In this document: in pieces, positions 50,601 through 61,512 of the stretch
Layout: the number at the start of each line of letters is the position of its first letter
Position numbering within the stretch: the stretch's first letter is position 1
From: Paulownia fortunei
Lineage: Eukaryota; Streptophyta; Magnoliopsida; Lamiales; Paulowniaceae
Assembly: GCA_019321725.1 (NCBI GenBank)
Contig: CM033121.1
Location: 6,448,001 to 6,512,000 of the forward strand
DNA: 64,000 nt
Direction of reading: 5' to 3'
The notes under the pieces: generated by a model
What the model was told of the DNA's origin: nothing
What the model saw: only the letters and a program-made list of their open reading frames with translations
Database searches by the model: none
Made by a program: the position numbers and the translations under genes

Positions 50601-53600
50601 TTCTAGATGGAATACATTACAGAATAAATAAATAAATAGTGGTTTTGTGCTCGCCATAAAAACTTTTATCAAGTGAACATTTGCGTGAGCCGTCGAACAA
50701 AAATTGTGTAAATCGTGTGTGATATAAAGAAATCGCATTCGCGTGTGACAGCGAAAAGTAAAAAACGCCGGCTTGATGTCACGTCGCCGTAAAACCAAAC
50801 AATACGGGTCACATCAATTAGAAGCGTGCTTCACAGTATATAATTAAGCAGTATTATTTTCACACCACATTTTCCCCAGGGAAGAATCTGTACTTGTTTT
50901 GGATCAATCAGATATTGTTTTGTGAAATAAAATATTGTTAAATTCAAGATTGACCCAATTCAATGGTAGAAGGAAAACCGAAGTTTGAAATTTTGAGATG
51001 CTAATTTGAAAGTTTGTTCATTTGGAACCCTTTAGTTTTATTTTTTAAAGGGATTTTTTTTATATTTCATTATTTATAAATTATAATATCAAAATCTGTT
51101 TAAATAAATTATAAATTAACCCAACGGTCCGAAGAAATAGACAAAAGCCGTTGAGGGTGAGGCAGCCAAAGCGGTGTCCTGTGGCGTTTAGTCTTAAAAT
51201 ATACGGTCACTTCAGAGTTTTGGAAGTTTTGTGGATTGACCCCATCATTCTTAGATATTCTCTGTTTTTTCCCAAAATTATTCTTTCTCTACCCTAAGGT
51301 CTAAGGATTATATAAGCCTGACACGTCGCTTTTTTAAGGATCATGCAAGCTTCAGATGTGTCTGAATTTTCTTTAAAATTTTATTGAGCTCAAATTATAG
51401 TATGTTTGGTTTAAAATTAAAATTACTTTTTTCATGATGAATATAAAATAGTTAAAATTGAAATTAATTCATTTTTTCACTGACAACTCGTGTGAAAACA
51501 ATGTTTTGGTTTAAGAAAAAAATAACTTTTAGTTTTTAAGTAATTTAAAAATCATTATTTTCACTCAACAAAACATAGTTTAGTCAGAATTTTCATTTTC
51601 ATTTTTTTGCCAACAAGCAGTTTTTGGAATAATCAACTTTCAAAATAATTGTATATTCATAATCACTTTTTCTAAATTTATCAGACAACTCACTGGATTA
51701 TGATTAAGTTAATGTTTTAGATTTAAAAAAAGAAATGTAACCAACAAAGAAAAGATTTAATGAAAAAAACTATAAATTGAATATGCTCGTAGTATGCATT
51801 TATATTATGCTACCATTAAGAGCCATTTGAAAAGGGTTGGGCCTGTTTGTTTACATTTTTAGGGTTTTTATTTTTTATTTTTTATTTTTTTTATTTTATG
51901 TTTTCAACATGTATAGAGTTGAAAAACATTTTCATTGAGTTTTTGTATAAAAGTAAAAATGTGTTTGGATTGGTTATATAGAAATATTGATTTTATACGG
52001 TTGGAAATGAAAATATTTTCGATTTGTGTGTTTTTATGCAAGAAAAGATGAGATTTTTTGAAAATTTGATTAATTTTGATGTTTTCAAAATAATAGCTCT
52101 TATGTGATAATAATATTTTAATATCTAAATAATCATTTATGAGTCTCATATAAATCTTATATCTTATTAGTCAAATTATATTGGAGAAATAATTATTTAA
52201 TTTGACATGTGTTTCATTTTTTTTTAGTCACATCAATATTACGTAGAAAGAAAAAAAAAATTATTTAATTTATTGATAAATTTAATTATAATTAAATTAG
52301 TGGAACATCGTATCAAATATTAATGATGTTGGTCCTATTTTGACAAAATATAAAGTACAGATTTGAAAACATCTATAGTCTAAAAATGAATATCTTTAAT
52401 CTATAACTTTGACTTAAAAATCTTTAAAATATAAATAAATAATATTTTTTTATTGACAACTAAGTAAAATAAATATAGTTTAGGATTTTAAATAATAGAA
52501 AGAATTTTAAAAAAATTGCCTTTAAGAAATGTAATCAATCAGGCTTTTTCATTTTCAGCTTTCAGGTTCCAATTTCTTTTGCGGTGCACTGTATCTTTAG
52601 CTGGCATGCACAAGGACTGGCGAACATGAATAAATACTATTTTGAAATTTGTTCCTATTAAATATCAATAATTTATCATTAAAAGAATCCTTCATTTTCA
52701 AAATATGTGCATTCCACCACCACTTCTCTCTTCCCTCAATATAATAGAAAAGGAATTCTTTGATGCTGCATTTGGAATAAGAAAATTCATAGTTAAGAAA
52801 TTTATTTTTACAGTAATAAATTTAATGTATTTATTTGAATAATTTTAAGTTATTATAAAGTTTAAAATTTTTAGCATCTATTTTTATCTATTTTTTCAGT
52901 CATTTCATAAATTTCAAATACACATAATATTATAGTGGTTTAAAATTCATACGCTAAATTTATTTTTTTTTAAATTCAAAATTTTCAATCAAAACTATTA
53001 AAAAATCCACTCATATATGAGAAGGTATGCGTATGTTTGGAATTAGTTTGGTTCCATTTCATCAATTTTAGCATTTTGGGAAAATTTAACCAAAATATTG
53101 ATTCCTCCAAAGTATTATGAAAATTCCTATTCATTATACATTTATATATATATATATATATATATGTATTCAAATTATTTTATTAATAATATATATATTT
53201 ACATCATTTAATAATTATTTTAAATTAAAATAAACAGAACCTATACAATTATATTTTTTGACCAAGTGCACAAACATAGTACATTTTTTGCAGTAATAAA
53301 TATAAGTTGTCTGTCATGTTTGAAAGTAGAAAAGGGTTACCAAAATAGCCCAAAGACTGGAAAAGAGGCATGGATAAGTTGGAGATGACGTGGATCTCAA
53401 GGCGATGATGTCGACCACTCATGTCAAACCACGTGGGACCCATGTAGGATGCTGCTCTTCTGCCCATGATATATTATCCAGTGCATGTCAGAATCCATTA
53501 TCCTATCATAAAAGGTTTTTATTACTTTAAAAAAAAGAAAAAAAAGAAATAGCTAGGTCCAATCAAATGAATAAAAGTTAGTATTTGTATCGATGATGGG

Positions 53601-53996
53601 AATTTTAAATTTATAAAAAAAATCTTATTCAATTTTGTTGATAATTTGATTTAGTAAATAGTTTATTTTATTAGTAATTATTTGAGTCTATTTTTTAAAT
53701 TATTATTATGTACATGAAATTTTGCACTTTATATACATTTCTTAAATTTAAATGCTTAAACCCAAATGCAATCTAATACATATATAAATATGCGTACTTT
53801 ACTACACACCCTTTGAAATAAAAATAAAATATAATTATTTAGTACAAAGCTGTAATTCATTAAATTTAGTTATAATTCAGTTATATCTAGTTGTATAATG
53901 ATATATCAAGTTATACAGAGGAAATACTCCATTTATCCTACTTTTTTGTGTCCAATTTGATCTTGAGATACAATTTTAGACGTTAGTTGAATAAAA

Positions 53997-54028
<32 letters not shown>

Positions 54029-55630
54029 TTAATTTAGCGATGTTATATTATTAATTTAAGTTATATAGTTTTTTAAAAAATACTTTCATTTAAGGAAATA
54101 TTTTAATATTTTTTTTTGTATGTTTAAAATAAATAACAACGATAAATTTGGAACAAAAGAATAATTATTTTTTAGTTCTTTTTAAAATTTTCCTAAACAA
54201 TGCTTATCTAATTGGTACTAAAAAAATTGTTAGGCGGCATTTAAATTGCCGCATGATGTAGGACAATTAAAAAATAAAATAAAATAAAATAAAAAGAGAA
54301 ACATAAAAGAAAAGAATAAAAAGATCTACCAGATTAAGAAAAAAAAGGAAAAATCTCAATATTCCAATCAATCTTTCAACAAAGTTCTTTTAATGAGAGT
54401 CTTAACTTGTATGTACAAAAAACAGGAACCCTAGCTAATTGCATAAAGAAATTAAAATAAACAATGGAACAAACTCAATGCGTCCTATCTAATAAAAATA
54501 AATATTAAAATTATCTTATCTAAATTACATATATAATATCTATTAATTTATACTTGTCAAATTTCTTGTAAATTCCACTCTAGTTTTCACAGGGATAATT
54601 GAAAAGATCATGCAATATTTCTAGCTGAGTCAATACAATTAATTTTCTAGAAATTGTATATATTTTCAAGAAAGTTGTAATATAATTTTAATCCGCGAAG
54701 CACAAATATTCCAAATCTAAAATGGTTATTAAACATTTATATATATGGCATCCTATATATATTAGTAACAAATGCAGCCGAATTTTATAATTTAAAAGTT
54801 AAATTTCCTACTTATTTTTATTATTAAATATATAATTGTACTTTAATCAGTTTTGATACCATAATATGCTGAACAACGTATTTTATCGTTCCCACAAAAA
54901 AAAATAAAAAAAATCTTTGCAATTTCTATCAAACGCAAATATAAAAGGCCTTTCTTATCATTTTGTGGTGAGAAACTTTTCAATTAAGCAAAAAAGAAAA
55001 ACAAATTAACACACACCACATTAATTAAATCCCTAACGCAAAAGGATTTTTATATTAATCAACGATCAAACTACCAAACCTGTCAAGAGCAACTCAAACC
55101 ACAACACCTATCAAAATCAGTTTCCAAAATGGTCGGCATTAACAATTATTGTTCATATAAACATGATTCTGACGTTAAATTTTTGTTCTTAAGGGTTTGA
55201 TTTTTGGGGTTTAGGTACTAATTTAATGATGTTGACTAGGTTTATGTGTTGATAATCCTATGATTAAGGCATCTTAGTTTTAGTGGTTGGTTCCTTTACT
55301 TACAAGAAAGGGCATTGTACTTCTCCCTGCATTATGCAAATTGTTAGATCACGTAAATTTCTCTAGCTAACTTTATAGGTTTAAAATCATTCTTAAATGT
55401 GATCTAAGTTTTTACAGAGTCAATTAAAATTTCATTTATAAAATGCTCGTGTAGTTCTATTAACTCTTCGTGATCCATGAAGTGTAAAAATCGTTCCTTT
55501 TCCATCATAATTAAGGCGGTAAAAAGATTTAAACTATTTTTTCACTAAAGGACATGATCTATATATGTTAAATATTTAGGTAAAAGCTTTAATCAGCATT
55601 AATAATTTAACTAGATTGGGGCGTGGGGCC

Positions 55631-55647
55631 GGGGGGGGGGGGGGGGG
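55631..55647 (+). repeat. Homopolymer run of 17 G
   Basis: A run of 17 G follows GGGGCC and precedes CGGTGTC in otherwise AT-rich DNA. Such a run is prone to length error in sequencing and could form a G-quadruplex. Confidence 0.85.
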
Positions 55648-55684
55648 CGGTGTCTGAATAGAAAATTACTTTAATTTTGCAGGC

Positions 55685-55780
55685 GTGACTTCGGTAGCTC
55701 CGGTGGTTAAGATCTTCCAAACCTCACTGGGGTCACCGATTAGGACGTTCCCAATTTTATGTACGTGCATGGATGCAATT
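55685..55780 (+). repeat. Possible tRNA-derived SINE fragment
   Basis: The segment contains GGTAGCTCCGGTGGTTAAG, resembling a tRNA A box and D arm (TAGCTC-GGTGGTTAAG). About 25-30 bases further comes GGTCACCGATTAGGACG at the expected B-box position, which matches the B box poorly. It is less AT-rich than its flanks and is followed by T-rich sequence. No full cloverleaf can be formed. Confidence 0.35.
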
Positions 55781-57321
55781 TTTTTTATTTTTTATTTTTA
55801 TTCATATTTATTATAAAATTGATATTCGTCATAGGCCTTTGACTTCAAAAAGTTGTATTTTTTCACTAAGAATTAAGTTTTCGAGTGCTAACACGCAGAG
55901 CGTAACTAATGGGTCATTCTTATCGGCTTCTGAGATATGTGAATTTTGAAAATTTATGATTTTCAATCATATTATATTTTAACGATTGCGATGTCTCGAA
56001 AACTTACAAATCTCATGACACAACAAGAATACACCATAAAATGATGCTTTGCCGGGGCAAAGGTAGCTTGGAAATTTGGATTTGGAAGAAATTGGTGAAG
56101 TGGAATGGATTCTTTTCTTGTGAAGAAATTATGGTTAACACATTCATGGTAAACATAAAAGCAAAATGTGTTAGTACTATGCATGATTATGTTCTATTGC
56201 GAAAGAAGTGGGATCTTTCTTCTGAGTTTTAAGGTTTTTGTGCCTTCAATTTTAATGCTGTCACCTAAAGTAGACTCAGATAATATTGCTTGTGATGTTA
56301 AAAAGCAAGACTTGAGAAATCCCATCTCAATTAAGTGCAAGAAATCATGGTAGCATCATTTAGATCAACCAAGAATTTCACAACCAAGTAGGGATAAGTA
56401 GGGGCTGGCAAGATAGTTCCCATCCCCTACTTCAATAACTATAATTCACACACACTTTTTTTTTTTGTTTTAAATGTAAATTTCATCTTTCATTTTTCGA
56501 TTTGATTTATGGGTTTAAGAGAAGCTACACTCGGTGATATGCATCGAGTTTGCATTTTGCCACATATTTACATATATGTATGTAAATGTATAATGAGATA
56601 TATATTCGATACACACTATCGTATGTATTACCTATAAAATCTTGATTTAGGTATTTACACACTAATCATGCTTCCTACCAACTTCTCATCGCCATCCATA
56701 AATTAAAATTCTGCTTCCATTTCTAAATCCAGATTTCATCTCATTAATTTTGGGACGTACGAAAGACATTATAATTCACCGTTTTGACACGATGAGTAGG
56801 TTAAGGAGAAAAATATCATGAATTTAATGCGTTGAGAAGTGGCAAGCTAATTTGTAATCAATAAGTAATCCCAATTAAAACTGATGCAAATTAGACGTGA
56901 ATCTCAACTTAATTCACTTGGATAATTAATTTTGACTCCACCACAACTAACTTTGTCTTGGAGTAGATTTGAAGGGTAAATCCCACATGGGTTTGTTTGT
57001 CCTGTGCCCCGGACTCGCACAAGTTTACAGTTTCATGGAGATTATAATTGTACTGATCCATTATGATTCATGAATGCATTTATAAGCTCCAATAAAAGAA
57101 GGGTTTTTTTTCTTTCTTTTTTTTCCTTATATCTTTAGACGCTAAAAAAAAAAAAAATAGTGACAAACATTAAGTGATGTTATGAAAATTGTCATTATAT
57201 GTATTTCATTAATTGTCAATACTAATAAATTAAATATTATTTTTTATCTTTAATAGAGTTATTATTGTACTAAAATAATTTCACTTAATGCATATCGGCT
57301 CCGCTCACATGTCACTTATTA

Positions 57322-57324
<3 letters not shown>

Positions 57325-57372
<48 letters not shown>
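57325..57372. repeat. AT dinucleotide microsatellite, about 24 units
   Basis: A pure (AT)n run of about 48 bp, one of the two longest in the window with the tract at 61464-61508. The open frame read through it is an artefact. Confidence 0.9.
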
Positions 57373-57376
<4 letters not shown>

Positions 57377-58514
57377 GACCTTAAAGAGGTTTACATATAA
57401 AAGAAATGGCATATCTTTTATTTCAATAATCTATCACGGCCTTTTTTTTTTTTGGGGGGGGCAGTATCAACTTAAATTCACCTCATTTAATTTACTTTTT
57501 CGATTCTCTTTTACAATGGCAAGGTAGTGCAATTAATTAATATTAATCTTTAAAATTAAATAAGTTGATAAATCAATAATCTTGTAGGTTGTATAAACAT
57601 AATGTATAAAATTGCAAGAAATAAAAGAAAGAAAAACAAACTAGAAATTGATTTGGAATCTTAAAGCAAGAACGGGATTCTTGGAGCTTAATGTGTAGAG
57701 AATTTGTTCTCTTTTTTTTTTAGCACAAAAAAAGAAAAAGAAAAAGAAAAACAGACATTACTCATAGAATTTTCTTTTGGATGGTTTTAATGGAAATCGA
57801 GAATTGCATGAATAAATGTATTTACTGATTTAGACATGTGTTTTATACCTTTTTCTTTAATAATATTTAATTACATTTAAAAAATTATTTATTAAATTTT
57901 ACATTTATATATCCTAATTTGAAATAATTGACGGAATTTAGTTTCTCATACTTTTTTCTTTTGCTCACAAGAATCCTAGATCCAAAAATAGCGTAAACAT
58001 TTTTTTTTTCCAAACGAAATCCCAAATAAAATGTGACCAAGAAAGAGGATGATCATCCACTAAAGAATAACAATACACATAATAATTTCCGAATAATTAT
58101 AGTCTCTTACTTGAGTCCAGTCAATTTATTGGTCTAATAAAACGCGATTAATTAGTGTATAATCTTTAAGCAAGACAGGATTAGAGTCGGTTTCACAACA
58201 TCCCAAGTGAGTGACTTAATGTAAGAATGTGCCAACCTCATTGCTACTTCTTATACTCTTATGTCGGGATGTGAGAGATTTTAACCATAATTAGCTGTAA
58301 GATTTCATTAATTAGAAGTTAAACAAACTTCTGGCTCGACAGAGGATGTTGCTTAACGCATTTGTTAGGAGTTTCCTCGTAAATTGAGTCAGATACGGGG
58401 GCACGCCTGCGCACGTGTTGTAAAGCCAGTGGCAATGTCAAAGTCAATATTTTTACCATACCCTTTTTTTTTTTTTTTTAAATATTGATTCTCAACTTTC
58501 CGTTAGTTAACTTA

Positions 58515-59534
58515 AGCCTATCACCAAGGTCGTATTTCCAATCACATATTAAAATATTAAATTTGATATAATTTTATTTTTAATAAAATATTAAATATTA
58601 TATCAAATTTAATGTAATAAATAGTATTACATTAAATTTAGTATATATTATTTATTTATACTAAATTTAATGTAATGTATGTATTTTTATTTTACCCCCA
58701 AAATTATTTTACTCTCAATTTTAATTTCATTTGTATCCTATATTATATATTTAATTAATTTATAATTTAGTTTTATTTATTCAATTTTAGTTTTCTTATT
58801 ATTTTGTAATGACATTTATAGTGATTAATTATCATAATTAACAAATAATTAATATTTATGATAAATTATAATAATTAACAATAATAAATAAATATATTAA
58901 AACAATATTACTGGCATAAAATTTAAAAAATAAAATACAACATAAATATTAAAAACTAAAATTTAAAAAATAAAATACTATATAAAACTAAAGACAATAA
59001 TTTAATAATATAAATCATTTATGTGTAGATCATTTTCGGTTCCTAAATCATCAAAATATTGACCAAAAAAATTAAAATTACTTTGAGATCCTTGACTATG
59101 TTGTTGAGCTCTTTTTTGTATAATTTTTAATTGTTCATTTTGAAAAAAACTTACGTAAATTCGGATCATTTATGAAATTTAAATATTTTAATAAAATTTT
59201 ATTCTCCTCCCGATATTCTACCATGATCAATTTCTTTCGCTCATTTTGAGATCATCTGGATTTGATAATTTTTTTTAATATAATCAATAAATGTAATATT
59301 AATTATATGTAATTTTTTATTTAGTAGAATTAGTAGTAATAAAATATAAATAATTAAATAACTTTATAAAAAAATAAATAAGTAATAATTGAAAAATAAA
59401 AAAAATAAAATAAAATATTCATTTGATGTAAAATTTGGTATAGTGATTGAAAATGATTTTGGTCAAATCACATCAAAATATCAAATTTGATGTAAAACTT
59501 ATATCAAATTTTATACAATGGGTTGGTGATGGCC
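58515..59534 (-). mobile_element. PIF/Harbinger-type non-autonomous element (about 1.02 kb)
   Basis: The left end reads AGCCTATCACCAAGG and the right end, on the other strand, GGCCATCACCAACCC. TTA flanks both sides (58512-58514 and 59535-59537), matching the 3-bp TTA target duplication of PIF/Harbinger elements. The interior keeps the tail of an ORF1-like protein on the minus strand (59242-59002). Next to the ends, both termini carry repeated ATATCAAATTT words. No transposase (DDE) coding region remains, so the element cannot move by itself. Confidence 0.7.
59002..59242 (-). pseudogene. C-terminal remnant of a PIF/Harbinger ORF1 (Myb/NAM-associated type)
   Basis: The open frame of about 79 codons reads ERKKLIMVEYREENKILLKY, NFINDPNLRKFFQNEQ, IIQKRAQQHSQGSQSN and FNFFGQYFDDLGTENDL, then stops at 59002. 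A charged coiled segment, followed by QNEQ..IIQKRAQ and a terminal FGQYFDDLG, is typical of the accessory ORF1 proteins of Pong/PIF-like elements, which usually end in DLGGSG.DLPDY. A stop lies just upstream in the same frame, so the N-terminal DNA-binding part is lost. Recognition is by pattern and was not searched. Confidence 0.6.
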
Positions 59535-60395
59535 TTAGGTGCTTGTCAAAAAACAATATGGACTCGCCTTTTACTTTGCTTAATTGTATCACTTATTTAT
59601 TTTAAAGGCAATATATTTGAGGAACCGATTTAAAAGGATATATTTTTTGATGATTCATTTTTGAAGAAATTATTTGGCCAATAAGTAATTGTTGAGTTTG
59701 ATCTCAATAGCAAAATATTACTTTTACAAAAATCATCCTATCACGCACTTTCAGCTTTGAATTAACAAAAACACTAACTCTGTTGTTGTTGAATTATTCA
59801 ATATATGATAACATAACTCGATTTATTTTTGACACGACCGTAAAATGGAGAAATATAGACTTTTTTTAATTTGGAAAATGAACTTAAATTTAAAAAAATA
59901 TAAAAAATATAGTTAAGATTAGTTATTGCGTAACTCTCAGCAGCACATTCATATAACATAACAGAACATGATATATGCAAGCAATCTGACCTACTAGCAG
60001 ACATACGTTAGCAGTAGACATGTCACTTTAGATCTATAATTACTATTCCGTTTCCTATTATATTCATATTCTAATATAATTAATATATATTAAATATTTA
60101 TTAAAAATATCATTCAATACAGATATATTGATAATATTATAATAGAAGATGAAATATTAATTACAATATAGAATCCGAAGTGCGAAAATATAGGCTTATT
60201 AAGGAAAACCACGTAAATTTCCTTTCTTTTCCCCCTCATTTTTCGTCATTAACTTTATTTAATTACATGTATTTTGTTAGCATTTTTTAAAATTGTCACA
60301 TGTAACAATTATATTGATGCTAAAATAGCATATGGTATTTCAATACAATTTCAAATTCTCAAAACTTGGTTAAAGTTTGCATCAAATCAGGTTCT

Positions 60396-60464
60396 AAATG
60401 GAATTTTGCATCCTAAGATCATCACCCGAAATGGAATTTTGCATTTTGCATCCTAAGATCATCA
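60396..60464. repeat. Short tandem duplication of about 30 bp
   Basis: AAATGGAATTTTGCA and CCTAAGATCATCA occur twice (60396-60424 and 60429-60464). The second copy has an extra 7-base TTTTGCA inside it. The copies are otherwise identical, which implies a recent event. Confidence 0.8.
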
Positions 60465-61120
60465 GTATCCCGATTCATGCTTCGTCGTTAAACTTGCCAA
60501 GATTTATGCAACGTGGACCGTTCATTGAACCTCATGTCCGTGATGACACGTGTTTTTTAAAAAGTAAAAGTTAGACACAATCTTGACATCAATTGCCTCG
60601 TACAATTTTAATTTTACTACTTTTCTAGTGAAAAAGCCTTTGACACGCCTAGACCACCACCACCCACGCGTCTGATTACAATTTAACGTACCATCTTTAG
60701 CCTTTGCCTCGTTTTAAATTATGTTTTCTTTTTTTCTACTTTCTTTTTTAATTTTTGTTTTCTAAACATGGATTTATATTCTCAGTTTTTTAGTATTTTT
60801 TTTCTTTGAATTCTTATGTACTATGCATAATTTACATCATCATCTCATAAAAATTGCTGTATGGAGAGTTACTTTTATTTTTTGGGGAATCGGATATTTA
60901 ATTAGTACCATTACTCTTTTTGACATCTTTTTTTTTTTTTAAAAAAACTTATCTCATAATTATTTTTTAGGGGATGTGGCATGTCTAAGTATGCGTATCA
61001 CATTGTTCCCAAATTGTATAGGATGTTGATCATTTTTTGATTTTGTTGATATTTTATTCAGTGCGTATTTTATATTAAATATTTTATTTGATAAATATTC
61101 ATGCACTCAATACACGTTAT

Positions 61121-61283
61121 GATGACAATAGGATGGATTTAGTCTAAAGTTGAACTCAACGGGTGTAGTCCAAATTCGAACTCAATGAATTTGAGGCGGA
61201 CTGTGGTCTGGATACACATTCTTAAAAATTTATTGGACGAGTCTCAACTTTTAACAAATCTGCCATAATTGTCATATCTAATG
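61121..61283. repeat. Short relative of the GATGGCAATAGG repeat
   Basis: The left end GATGACAATAGGATGG and the right end on the other strand, GATATGACAATTATGGCA, resemble the termini of the segment at 1331-1718. ATGCACT words lie near both sides but not directly at the ends. No coding capacity. Confidence 0.35.
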
Positions 61284-61461
61284 CACTGAATGAGAAATAA
61301 TTCAATCATCATTTTGAGATATTTTTTTATCTTATATGACTATATCAATTTTAAATGTAAAAATTACTAAGATTATAGATCAGTGGCTAATCAATGAAAG
61401 TTTCTTCTTAATGAGACTTCAAAGTTTAGTCTAAATTGTACAATTGTGATAAAATATCGCT

Positions 61462-61463
<2 letters not shown>

Positions 61464-61508
<45 letters not shown>
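61464..61508. repeat. AT dinucleotide microsatellite followed by GT repeat
   Basis: A pure (AT)n run of about 45 bp passes into TTTGTGTGTGTGTAG. Compound AT/GT tracts like this are common plant SSR loci. Confidence 0.9.

Positions 61509-61512
<4 letters not shown>

Larger units (their letters stand above)
45851..58511. other. Long intergenic region right of the F-box gene
   Basis: No intact gene is supported in this 12.7-kb stretch. A degenerate repeat related to the one upstream of ASY1 lies at about 47255-47617. A B-box-like word (GGGTTCGAATCGAAT) occurs near 49685, a possible SINE fragment at about 55685-55780, and a G17 run at 55631-55647. AT microsatellites lie at 50102-50126, 53145-53166, 53998-54022 and 57325-57372. 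Less AT-rich patches at 47690-47870 and 53335-53470 (the latter with a CCACGTGG palindrome) could be regulatory, but no gene lies next to them. Confidence 0.55.

Noticed and set aside
57288..57527. Open frame with a run of Ile/Tyr
   Set aside because: It is a translation of the AT microsatellite, as are the frames at 61426-61677 and 52985-53173.
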